A DNA stretch of 64,000 bases, from contig NZ_CP024634.1 of the NCBI RefSeq assembly GCF_003711265.1, positions 1,488,001-1,552,000 on the forward strand, in the 5' to 3' direction. Position 1 is the stretch's first letter; every line of letters begins with the position of its first letter. The position numbers and the translations under genes were made by a program. The notes beneath the pieces were generated by a model, which saw only the letters and a list, made by a program, of their open reading frames with translations, did no database searches and had not been told where the DNA came from. The stretch is from Bathymodiolus thermophilus thioautotrophic gill symbiont (GTDB lineage Bacteria > Pseudomonadota > Gammaproteobacteria > PS1 > Pseudothioglobaceae). Shown in pieces: positions 1 to 10,500 of the stretch.

Positions 1-3000
1 TTTCTGTTGATAAAGATGGGGCGCCAAAAATAGAACGCACTTATGGTGATAAGCACATTAATGAATTGCAAGGCAACTTAAAAATTCATGTCAAAGCTGG
101 GAACTTCGATGAAACTCAAAAAATGTTACATCAGTTTAAAGGAGATCTGCCTCCAGGTGCCTCAATGGCACATATTAGCATCAAAACACAAAAAGGCAAT
201 AGTTGGCTTTCTGAGCACGATACATTGAAGCAGGGGCAAATTTTGGATAATCTTGGTAAAGACTTTGGTGCAAGTATTTTGATGTACTCGGATCCTGGGG
301 ATAGTCAAATAACAATGGCTACTCGTGATAGAAGCTCTGAAGTAAGCATTATTAAAGGGCATTCAATATTTGATATGGATCCCACAATGCCAGAAAATGT
401 TATAGAATTATCAGAAAAGACAGATACAAAGATGCAATACTTAAGATATAAGGATAATACATTTGATTCTGGCGTTGAAATAAAGATCCTCCACAGGACG
501 AGAGATATTCTCACAATAGAAGAAATTTTAAAAAACTTAACACTTGTATCGGAAGTCACTCAACAACCTGTGCGCAATATAAACATCGATGTACTTGAAG
601 GCACAGATTTCAATCATTACAAGGAACTGATTAAAACATTATGTGATAAATATAAAGTTGGAATCAGTGTACGGTCACAGTCAACACTAGAAAGTAACGA
701 CATTAAACCGTGGCTATCAATCTTCCCTGGAGATTCCGACATATCTCTGCACAATCTTCATCACCTAGCCGAAACCACCCCCCACCAAGACACCCCCCTC
801 CACAACTGGGCTGACTTAAGCCAAGAACAAATCAACAAACTAACCACAGAAGCCCAAAAACCCCAACCCAGCCTAGCCAACCACGACCACCAAGTCCTCA
901 TTCAAACCGAAGCCGATGGCAATGTTAGAGACAGTACCTTTAGACTCGCCTCTAAACACCCCGCACAAACCACCATTGTGCAAATGCAAAAAGACGGCAC
1001 CCATCAAGTGGTTTACGGCCTTGATCTTGAGGATATTACCGGCAAAGTCAAAATGGTGGCTGTGGGTTATGGCAGAGAGAAGGGCGGCGCACAAACCATG
1101 GGTGGCAGAACTGCCGATGAATTAAGTGCAAATATTACCGAACTCAATCGAGCCTTGGCAGGCAATGCAGACATACAACGCATTAGCATCGTTGGTTGTA
1201 ATATGGAATCAGACAATCCTACTGACAATAACGACAGTCAATACGGCAGAAGAATGGTCGAAAAACTCAGTCAATCAAACATCAAAGCCCCTGTTGCTGT
1301 TAGAAGCAGTTATGTTGCTGTTGATGAAAACGGCAGAAAACTAACTTCAAACACAGGTGCAGGCAATTGGATGCACAAAGACAGTGCTGCCAAAACCGTT
1401 TACAGTCTTGGCGCAACTGGCGCTGTGGTTAGCAGAGTGTATAACGACGAAGGCACTTTGATTAAATACAATGGCAGACGCTTAAACGAAGACTTGGATA
1501 ATGACAAAAACACACAAGGTGCAGAAAATCAAGAAACAAGCGACAAGCACGCTCAAGGGCAAGGGCAAGGGCAATCAGAATCGGAAACAGAAACAACCAA
1601 ACAAAAACTAGACGATATCGACAAACGCCAAACTGATTTTGCCAATTCCGTTAACCAAAATAAACTCAGAAGATTGCCCAATGGCAACGCCCCTGCCAAT
1701 AACGACAATGAAAACACCAAAACAGGCGGTATGTCCGCCCCCGCTCTCAATGTGCAAATCGATATCGGCGGTGGCGACCACGCCTCTCTCTTCGGTGGCT
1801 CTACCAATGTAGATGTCAAAGTCGGCAACGGCGCACACCACACACTGATGTACGGCAGCAACAATGTTTTAGTCAGCATCGGCGATATAGGCGACAGCAG
1901 TCGTTTTGTTGAAATAGGGGGCTATCGTGCATTAGAAGGTGTGCAAATCTTAATAGGCACTAAAAATGTCGTGGTCAACCACGGCGTTAGAAACGACCTA
2001 ATCATTGCCACCGACCCTTCCTTCCCCATGATTCCATTTGTCAATCCTTTTGACGGCTCTGCCAATATCTTAGGCTCTTTACAAGGTATGGCAGACATAA
2101 GCAACTCTGGACAAAACGCCTTATGGAGTTGGAAGAAAACCAAGAAGTTTGCCACCAGCATGAGTTCCTTAGACAGAACCAGCGACACCAACTATGAGAA
2201 AATCTTAATCAGTGGCGGTCAAAACGCAGTCTCTGACCGAGGGTTAAAATACGACATAGAAATGGCACTCAACAAACAAGCCAATAACTTTATGCAGCGT
2301 GAAAGCAAACGCCAACAAGCAAAGCAAAACTTCAAAGAACACATCAGCAACTTTAGTTTAAACCTCACAATCGGCGGACAAGGCTCCGACATCCTCATTG
2401 GCAACGGCAATTTTAGTTTTATGTTCGGCGATACCTTCTCCTCTGTTTTAGACACCACCGTCGCCTCCTTGTTCGGCATCATGCAACAAGGCTACACCTT
2501 AGACGGCCAACCCAAAACCACCTTTACTTACACCCCCAGCAATGTCAAAACCAAACTGATTAACGGCATTCTCAACGGAATGGCATCCCAAGCAAAAGAC
2601 ATCACCTTCGGCGACATACTGGGTTACAAATACACCAACTTCGGTCACATCTACAAAGCCGTAGCCAACACCCCCGATTTATCCCTATCAAATTTATTAA
2701 AAGAACTCCTAGGCACCGTATCCGACACCTTTAGCAACTCCATTACCGCCTTATCTGAACCAGAACGCATTGTTAAGGCATTAGTCGCTGGAGGAGAATC
2801 GTTCAAAGACATGGGTGAAAACACTTTAGATGCATTAGGCATTAAAGACAAAGATAAGGACGATGATGATGACAATAACGACGACGATAATAACAATGAT
2901 AACAATGAAAACAACAAAGACAAAGACAACAACACAAACACAGGAGACAACGACAGCGAATCCAAAAAGAACAAAAGCAACAAAGCCTTCGGCTTTAGCG

Positions 3001-4313
3001 GTCTCAAACTCCCCTCATTGTTTAATATGTTCACACCCAATCTAATCAAAACCCTAAGCAGTTTACCAGAACTGGCAGAAACCCTATCCAGCAGCATCTC
3101 CACAGACTCTGCCAACATAAAAGACAAAGCACTTGAGCTTTTCTCCGACATTGGCTTTATGTCCAATGACGGCGATTTGTTCTTCAACATAGGTGCCCAA
3201 AACTTCGCATGGGGTGGCGACGGCAAAGACCTATTTGCACTCATGGGCACCAACAACAATGTCTGGGGTGGCAAAGGCGATGATGTCGCCTATGTCATTG
3301 GCGAAGGCAACACCATCAGCGGCAACCAAGGCGATGACAGCGCCGTGTATGTCGGACAAAACCACATGTTTATTGGTGGCGAAGGCGATGACATTGGCGT
3401 TGCCTCAGGTCGCTACAACACTTTGTTTGGCGGTACCGGCAGAGACCAACTTTGGGCATTTGGAGAGGGCGCCTATATCACCGGCAACGAAGGCGATGAC
3501 TATCTAGTATCCACTGGCAATTATGGCAAAATTCACGGTCACACTGGCGATGACATCGGTATTTTAATCGGTGCTCACAATGTCATGGACTTAGGCAAAG
3601 GTAATGACCACGGCAAAGTATTTGGCAACAAAAACATCGTTTATCTACGCGATGGCAACGACGAACTAGAAGTCGCCAGCCATCAGTCTTCTATTATGGC
3701 AAACGCCGGCGATGATTCTTTATATATGCACAAAAACTCAAGCGACAACAAGATTGACGCAGGATCAGGTGATGACTTATTGTATTTAGGCGGCACAGAA
3801 AACAAAGTTACTGGTGGCACAGGCGCCGATATATTCATCGTTGGCAACGACAACATCTTTAGCACAATCATCACCGATAAAGACGATTACATCGCTTTTG
3901 ATTTAGACAGTTATCAAGACACCATGTATTACAAAAGCAACAACAACCTTTTGATTAAACACCGATCGTTAATAAAACCCAACAAAGCCGACAGCGATTA
4001 CCAAAGCGACAACACTGGCGTTGACATCGCCAAACAATACCGCAACCAAGAAGGCAGCGTGTTAATTGAAGACTATTTTGCCAATAGCAACAGCAATGAA
4101 AGCGCAAAAATCTGCATCAGCATTGACACCAACAACGACCGCTATCACTATTTAGACAAGGCACAAATCAGTAAGTTAGTTGAATACATGTCATCCTTTG
4201 ATTCCTTTGCTGATACCGAAGGTGTGGCTAACTATAAAAGAGAGGTTAATCAATTGTGGTCTGGTGCGAAGGTTGGCTATAATATGCCTGAAGTTATGAA
4301 GAGTTTGGCTTGA
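1..4313 (+). CDS. Giant MARTX-type toxin, gene 1 (C-terminal part, 5' end outside window)
   Basis: The frame is open from the left edge (first full codon at 3) to TGA at 4311-4313, so only the last ~1,437 codons are visible; a TTG at 66 is an internal Leu codon, not a start. In order: a degenerate CPD-like segment without His/Cys (3-760), a complete terminal peptidase C80 module (about 885-1470), a short QGQGQGQ linker, MARTX C-terminal repeats with the motif FVEIGGYRALEGVQ (about 1740-2000), an acidic D/N-rich linker (about 2850-2945), and RTX nonapeptide-like repeats GGxGxD (about 3190-3845). The order and motifs match the C-terminus of Vibrio RtxA as I recall it. The product would be secreted by a type I system, bind Ca2+ outside the cell and insert into host membranes. 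The part up to 761 is a diverged copy of 21376-22136 in gene 2. The terminal CPD has Tyr at the catalytic His site (codon 1068-1070). MARTX membership is nearly certain; the target is unknown. Confidence 0.93.
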   Translation, partial: SVDKDGAPKIERTYGDKHINELQGNLKIHVKAGNFDETQKMLHQFKGDLPPGASMAHISIKTQKGNSWLSEHDTLKQGQILDNLGKDFGASILMYSDPGDSQITMATRDRSSEVSIIKGHSIFDMDPTMPENVIELSEKTDTKMQYLRYKDNTFDSGVEIKILHRTRDILTIEEILKNLTLVSEVTQQPVRNINIDVLEGTDFNHYKELIKTLCDKYKVGISVRSQSTLESNDIKPWLSIFPGDSDISLHNLHHLAETTPHQDTPLHNWADLSQEQINKLTTEAQKPQPSLANHDHQVLIQTEADGNVRDSTFRLASKHPAQTTIVQMQKDGTHQVVYGLDLEDITGKVKMVAVGYGREKGGAQTMGGRTADELSANITELNRALAGNADIQRISIVGCNMESDNPTDNNDSQYGRRMVEKLSQSNIKAPVAVRSSYVAVDENGRKLTSNTGAGNWMHKDSAAKTVYSLGATGAVVSRVYNDEGTLIKYNGRRLNEDLDNDKNTQGAENQETSDKHAQGQGQGQSESETETTKQKLDDIDKRQTDFANSVNQNKLRRLPNGNAPANNDNENTKTGGMSAPALNVQIDIGGGDHASLFGGSTNVDVKVGNGAHHTLMYGSNNVLVSIGDIGDSSRFVEIGGYRALEGVQILIGTKNVVVNHGVRNDLIIATDPSFPMIPFVNPFDGSANILGSLQGMADISNSGQNALWSWKKTKKFATSMSSLDRTSDTNYEKILISGGQNAVSDRGLKYDIEMALNKQANNFMQRESKRQQAKQNFKEHISNFSLNLTIGGQGSDILIGNGNFSFMFGDTFSSVLDTTVASLFGIMQQGYTLDGQPKTTFTYTPSNVKTKLINGILNGMASQAKDITFGDILGYKYTNFGHIYKAVANTPDLSLSNLLKELLGTVSDTFSNSITALSEPERIVKALVAGGESFKDMGENTLDALGIKDKDKDDDDDNNDDDNNNDNNENNKDKDNNTNTGDNDSESKKNKSNKAFGFSGLKLPSLFNMFTPNLIKTLSSLPELAETLSSSISTDSANIKDKALELFSDIGFMSNDGDLFFNIGAQNFAWGGDGKDLFALMGTNNNVWGGKGDDVAYVIGEGNTISGNQGDDSAVYVGQNHMFIGGEGDDIGVASGRYNTLFGGTGRDQLWAFGEGAYITGNEGDDYLVSTGNYGKIHGHTGDDIGILIGAHNVMDLGKGNDHGKVFGNKNIVYLRDGNDELEVASHQSSIMANAGDDSLYMHKNSSDNKIDAGSGDDLLYLGGTENKVTGGTGADIFIVGNDNIFSTIITDKDDYIAFDLDSYQDTMYYKSNNNLLIKHRSLIKPNKADSDYQSDNTGVDIAKQYRNQEGSVLIEDYFANSNSNESAKICISIDTNNDRYHYLDKAQISKLVEYMSSFDSFADTEGVANYKREVNQLWSGAKVGYNMPEVMKSLA
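885..1470 (+). other. Terminal cysteine protease domain (peptidase C80/CPD) of gene 1, His replaced by Tyr
   Basis: CPDs cleave MARTX proteins at Leu after inositol hexakisphosphate binding in the host cytosol, using a His-Cys dyad. The Cys motif IVGCNMES is present (Cys codon 1197-1199), as is the downstream strand VRSSYVAVDENGRK, which matches VRSSELAVDEAGRK of V. cholerae RtxA. The His motif, VGHGRD in V. cholerae, reads VGYGREK here (Tyr codon 1068-1070). Family assignment is firm. Loss of activity is an inference from the missing His. Confidence 0.85.
3190..3845 (+). repeat. RTX calcium-binding repeats, gene 1 C-terminus
   Basis: A run of about 18-residue units of the type GGxGxDxxx(h)GxxN, for example WGGDGKDLF, WGGKGDDVA, IGGEGDDIG, FGGTGRDQL and TGGTGADIF. 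These match the MARTX C-repeats, which fold into a parallel beta-roll on Ca2+ binding after type I secretion. Confidence 0.9.
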
Positions 4314-4319
4314 TAAAAC

Positions 4320-4373
4320 AAAAGAAAAAAAAGAAAAAGAAAAAGAAAAAAAGGGAAAAGGAAAAAAGGAAAA
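4320..4373 (+). repeat. Polypurine tract after gene 1
   Basis: Fifty-four consecutive purines, mostly A with single G spaced about every six bases, directly after the gene 1 stop. Equivalent tracts of different length follow genes 2 and 3. It is not a classical terminator, since there is no GC-rich hairpin and no U-run. Confidence 0.85.
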
Positions 4374-4404
4374 CAAGAGCAATTCTACACTAGGAACAAT
4401 ATTT

Positions 4405-4527
4405 ATGACACACAACCCTTCTTACAAAAAAAATATAAGTTATTATAGAAACACAAGTTATTATCAAAAACCCACTTTTAACCCTCTATATTCACCTACA
4501 AACCCAAGGCTCCCATGGGCTCCGTAG
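4405..4527 (+). CDS. Small ORF (40 aa) overlapping the start of gene 2
   Basis: ATG at 4405, stop TAG at 4525-4527. It has an AGGA Shine-Dalgarno-like motif at 4392-4395, nine bases before the ATG. The peptide begins MTHNPSYKKNISYY and ends NPRLPWAP; it is rich in Tyr, Asn and Pro and has no recognisable family. It lies in a different frame from gene 2, and its last codons overlap the gene 2 start by 13 bases. The same ORF precedes genes 3 and 4, once with a 24-codon insert that keeps the frame and the overlap. A leader peptide that couples translation to the giant gene is a reasonable inference. A chance ORF copied along with the repeat is the alternative. Confidence 0.4.
   Translation: MTHNPSYKKNISYYRNTSYYQKPTFNPLYSPTNPRLPWAP
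4506..4509 (+). promoter_or_regulatory. Weak ribosome binding site of gene 2
   Basis: AAGG five bases before the ATG at 4515. It is weaker than the site of the overlapping small ORF, which fits translation being helped by that ORF. The same site lies at 25880-25883 and 48065-48068. Confidence 0.45.
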
Positions 4528-7500
4528 TAAACATATTCAGATCCGTTGTCGACAGCATTGTATACTTTGTAACCGGCAGTTATGTTGGAGATGATGGCGA
4601 TAACACACTAACTGCGCTTGGTTTTGCCGTATGGGGGGATGGTGTTTATATGCATGGGGGGAATGACACGGTCTATGCTGCCAGTTTAAAGCTTGATGTT
4701 TATGACACTTGGGGAGACTTGAGTATTTATGGTGCTGCTGGCCTTATGAATATCAATAAAAGCGATTGGGGCAATATGTCTGTGACGGGTCTTTCTGGGG
4801 CAATGACTTTGCGACATACGGGTCGATCGGGCAATATTAATTTTGATGGTGCAGCGGCAAGTAACGATGTGTATCGTCATGGCAATACAGGTAATATTTC
4901 ATTTTTAGGTATTGGTATTTCAAATAGGGTGATCAACGATGTCAAGTATGGCAATATTGATTTCACAGGTGCCGGTATGTCGAATGTGGTGGAACGACGA
5001 GGTGGAGAGCGTGGCACTATTAATTTCAAAGGTGCTGGTGCGTTAAACAAAGTTACCAACACTGCCAACCAAGGCAATATCTATTTCAGTGGCATAGGTG
5101 CTTACAACAAAGTAGAACGACGAGGCATTTCAGGCAACATTGTTTTCACAGGTGCAGGCTTTTACAACAAAGTGACCAATATCACGCACCAAGGCAACAT
5201 TAACTTTAGAGGCATTGGTGGATACAACAAAGTAGAACGACGAGGCGGATACAAAGGCAATGTCTTCTTCAAAGGTGTAGGCATAGGTAATCATGTTATC
5301 AATACAGCCGAATATGGCAACACCGACTTTATTGGCGGTGGTGGTGCCAATGTTGTCAAACATTCTGCCAATGGCAACCTTTCGTTTAAAGGCATTGGCA
5401 TTATCAACAAAGTTGATCACACAGGGGATTATGGCAATATGACCTTTATAGGCGGTGGTGGTGGTAACTTTATTACCCGTTCTGGCATAAAAGGCAATGG
5501 AGATTTAACCATCTTGGGTGGTGGTAATATCGTTACTTGGTCAACAGATGGCAAATTAAAAGCAAAACTCGGCGGCTTCCGTTTAAACAAAATAGACAGA
5601 TACGGTCGTGGCGATACAAATTTAATACTTATTTCTCTAGGCAATATCGTCAATGTAGATGTTAGCAAAGGTGATTTAAGTTTGACAGGTATTGGCATAG
5701 CCAATATTGTTACCTACAAAGGACACGGCACCTTGAGTGCTGAATTGTTCGGTGGTGCCAATATCATCACCAGAGAGGGCACTGGAGATTCCATACTCCA
5801 TCTTTTGGCTGGTGCCAATGTCTTCACTGACTTTTCTACAGGCGACATTAGCGGCTCTTTACTCGGCGGTTTGAATGTGGTTACCAAAGACGGCAATGGC
5901 GACATTAACATATCTATGTATGGTGGTGGCAATGTCCTTACCCACATCGGCGATGGCGATATTCAAACCAGAATGCTTGGCGGTGCCAATGTTATTACCA
6001 AATCAGGTAATGGCGATATAATAGCCCTGTTGTTCGGTCTTGCCAATGTTGTTACCCACATCGGCAATGGCAATGTTTATTTACTTATGCTAGGCATAGG
6101 CAACATTGCCACCAAAGTCGGCGATGGCGATGTTATTGTCGGTATGTTTGGCACTGGCAATGTCCTCACCCATGTCGGCAACGGCATGACTGCTGCATTA
6201 ATGATATCCACAGGTGCTAACTTTTTCACCAAAGTTGGCAACGGTGCTACATTGGCAGTTATGTTTTCATTAGGGGGTAATATTTTCACCCACATTGGCG
6301 ATGGCCCAAGTGCTGTATTGATGATAGGGGGACAAGCCAATATCTTTACTAAAATTGGCAACGGCGCCTCAGTCGCAATCATGCTTGCAGGCACTGCCAA
6401 TGTTTTCACCCATATTGGCAACGGCTTTAGTGCCGCTTTAATGATAGGCGGATGTACCAATGTCTTTACCAAAGTTGGCAATGGCACCACCTTAGCAACC
6501 ATGATTGGAGGGGGTAATATTTTTACCCATATCGGCAATGGATTCTCAGTTGTATTTGCCGTTGGTGAAGCCAATATTGTTACCAAAATTGGCGCAGGCA
6601 ATCTAATAACAGCCGCCATCGGTCAAGCCAATATTGTGACCCATATTAATTTAGCAGGCAGCAGCGATGGCAACACCGTTAGCCTAGTAATAGGCCAAGC
6701 AAACATCGTTACCCGAATCTCTTCATTGGCAGACTTCAGCGTTACCGTGTCCCCACTTGACGCCATCGTTTCAGACCCCGTTTTAGAAAGACATCGTCTG
6801 TTCCCAAGAGGAGACATCTTCTCTGCCCCACAAAAATTCTTAGAATCAGGCTTTGACGCACTCAAAGCCACTGGCGCTGCATTACTCGGTAGCAACAACG
6901 AAGGCAGTATGGTCACATTTGCTGTAGGTCGAGCCAATATCATTACCCATGTCGGTAATGGCGCTATGCTAGGTGTTGGCATTGGCGATGCTAATGTCAT
7001 CAGCAAAGTCGGTCTCGGTCAAACCATACAAGCTGGCATCGGTCGACTTAATATACTCACCTCAGTTGGCGACAACGACAGTTTGCAAATTGGTATTGGC
7101 GAAGGCAATTTGATAACCAAAGTCGGCTCTGGCCACAGCGCAATGGTTGCCATCGGCAAAGCCAACATTACCACCAAAGTCGGCGACGGCTTCCATGTCG
7201 GGCTTTCCATCGGTAAATTCAATGTCAACACCCTTGTTGGCGATGGCATCGCCGTCAACGCTTTGATTGGTAAATACAACCTCAACACCCGCGTCGGACA
7301 CGGCGTTAATGTCGCTGTTATGAAAGGCGATTACAACATCAATGTACGCTATGGCGATGGTATGAATGTCGCCTTAGCCGCAGGCAAAGGCAACATCACT
7401 GTCAAAATCGGCGACGGCGATTTCTACGGCGCTATGATTGAAATACGCACCAACAAACAAAGCGTTACCGCCAAAATGAAAGCCCTAATGCAAGGCATGC

Positions 7501-10500
7501 TGTCTAACTTAAAAGAAACCGCCAAAAGTGTCTTAGTCAGCCAAACCATCGGCACAGTCATCAACGGCGATGAAGCAGACACAACCAAACTCCGTGGCAC
7601 CAGCCACTCCACCCCCAAAACAAAAACCGAGTACACCCAAAATGTAAACTCTGCCAATAAAGACATTGACCAATCACAATACCAAGACACAGACGCCAAC
7701 GAAGATTCAGATATAGACACCCAATCAAGCAAAGACAAACAAACCGTCAACACTTTAAAATCCGACACACGAGTCAACGAAGAAGACGCCAATCATGACG
7801 CACAAACAGTAACAGCCTTTTTAAACAATAACAACAATAGTTTAATACCAACTCAAACTCAAAGCCAAGGACAAGGCCAAGGACAAAGTCAAACACATTC
7901 CACCGGACTCGACGAACTAAACCAAAGTGGACAAAGCGATTACCACAACAGTTATACACAATTCGGCAACACCGACAAAATAACAAACGGTGCCAATCAA
8001 GACATCGAAAACAGCAAAGGTGGCATTGACAAAAGCAAAAGCAAAACACAACAAGAGCTCAACAATGTCAAACAACGCAACCAAAAGAATCAATTACACC
8101 AACAAAAGGAACAACAAGGCGCCAGTCAACGCTTGGGAGATGCCCATCTAAAAAATCAAGAAATCGGCAGCAAAGCCATCAAGCAAAAAGGACCTGCCTT
8201 AGTTGCCATGAAAGTCTATCCAACAAGCCAACACCCAGCCACCAAAAGTGTTTTTGAAATAGGCGATAAAGTCATGATTGCCTTAACCATGGACAGAGCC
8301 ATGAAATACCAAGAAGGCAAAGCAAAATACGCTGCCGACTCCAAGGTCATCATCAACGGCTTGGTCTTCTCCCTTTGTGCCAACAAAGGGTTTGCCGACC
8401 CCTCTACCAATCCAGATGAAATCACAGTAAAAAACACACAATTAATCTTTGAACACACCGTCCAAATCAACGATGCCTTTACCCAAGGCAAAAGTTTTGC
8501 CATTCAATCCTTCTCCGATCTCATCATCAGTGGCATCTCTGACAACGACGGCTATCCGCCTACTTTTACCAACATCATTTACCCCATCTCACTCAACAAC
8601 ACCATTGCCACTAAATTTGACCAACGCAACTTAAGCGTATCTGGCAATACATTCCAAGGTTATACCATTAGTAAAGAATCAAGCGATGCCTCTTGGAATA
8701 CCGATGCCTTTTCTCAAGAAAGTTTTGTCGGCGATGGCTATGCCATTTTTACCCTAAACGCCACCTCTGCCAGAAAAGGCTTGATGCTCGGCCTGTCCAC
8801 CGACAACCCAGACGGCAGTTACAAAACCATTGAACACGCCGTTTTTATTCACAACAACAAAATAAAAGATGTTCGCAACAACAACACCAAATACACCGAT
8901 TTAAATTATCGCTACCAAGCAGGTGACCAAATTAAGATTGAACGCCACGGCACCACCATTCGCTATTACCACCTCGACCACAACGGCAACACCCTCCGCA
9001 TACTCGCCACCCAAACCGGCATATCCGCCACCTCAGCACTACACATTGACACCTCCATCAAAGACAAAAACCTTACCCTTACCCATGTAAAGCTAGTCAA
9101 GGGACTAAGCAACATAAGCCCATACACCATAGATGTACACGCACCAAAACCCATTGCCGATGCTTGGCACATAAAAGGCGAAACCAGCAACACAGACAAT
9201 ACAGACAACACAAACAACATCCTAACCATTGGCGACAAAATCAAAGTAACCCTCATCTTAAATGAAGCCGTTACCTTAGCCAAAGTTGGCAGCAACAAAA
9301 TTATGATTGCTGGCAAAGCCTTCTTATTAACCGGTGAAAACAACACCAGCACCAACACCCTAGAATTTGTCTATACCATTCAAGCAAACGACACAATAGG
9401 CACCAAAGACTTTAATATCGATAACCAATACGACATCACCCTAACTGATGTTAAAGACACAGACGGCAACAACATCGACTTCAGCAGTATTACCAGCCCC
9501 ATACAATTCTCCAAAACATCACTTGACACCAATTTTGATATCGGCGGTGGCAACAGAATAACCCGTACCAACGACACTTATGAAAAAACCTCTGGCGCTG
9601 GCTGGAATGCCGATGTTACCTCTGCCAAAGGCTTTGTTAACGACGGCTATGTCATCGCCAAAATTGGCGCCCTTGGCAAAAGCATGATGCTTGGACTCTC
9701 CAGTGGCGACACCGACAATTCTTACGGCAGCATAGATTATGCTTTGTATGCAGATGGCGGCATCGGCAGTAAGTTTGTTATCTATGAAAATGGCGATCGT
9801 AAAAAAGACACCGGTGTTGCTTATGCCATTGGCGACTATATGAAAGTCGTTCGTTCAGGCACCAGCATAAAGTATTACCACATCAAAGCCGCCGACGGCC
9901 CCCTTGCCAAAGGCACTTTACTTTACACCTCCAAAAAAACCTCAAATGCCAACACCCAATTGTTCTTAGACAGCGCCTTTCTCAGCGTAGGTGCCAAATT
10001 ATCAGCAATGCAAATATTCAGCAACAATCATCTGCCATTCTCAGTAGATGTCTACGCACCCAAACCCATCAGCACCAACGCATGGCAAATAGACACCACA
10101 ACCGCCGATAACAACGGCGTCTTCACCCTCGGTGATAAAATCAAATTAACCCTCACCATAGACGAAGCCGTAACCTTAGCCAAGGTTGGCAGCAACAAAA
10201 TTATGATTGCTGGCAAAGCCTTCTTATTAACCGGTGAAAATGGCACCGTTACCAACACACTGGTATTCACTTACACCGTTCAAATCAACGACAAAATTGA
10301 CGCCCAGTACTTTAACATCAGCAACAAAAACGACATTATTCTCAACAATGTCACAGACAGCGACGGCAACAACATTAATTTTGACAGCATCACCTACACC
10401 ACCCCCGTCAAACTGTCTAACACCTCACTTGACAACAACCTAACCATCAGCAGTGATAAACGCATCACCTTAACCAACGGCGTTTATGAAAAAACCACCA

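Noticed and set aside
66..68. TTG as the start codon of gene 1
   Set aside because: The frame continues upstream to the window edge and the homologous codon in gene 2 is an internal Leu (ELQGNLK), so gene 1 starts outside the window.
2651..3274. 207-aa minus-strand ORF with Ser/Leu runs (also at 24026 and 46138)
   Set aside because: Shadow of the acidic D/N-rich linker and RTX repeats of the giant genes.
5900..6650. Regularly spaced short DNA repeats that could suggest a CRISPR array
   Set aside because: They are in-frame codons of MARTX B repeats with imperfect identity and no unique spacers.
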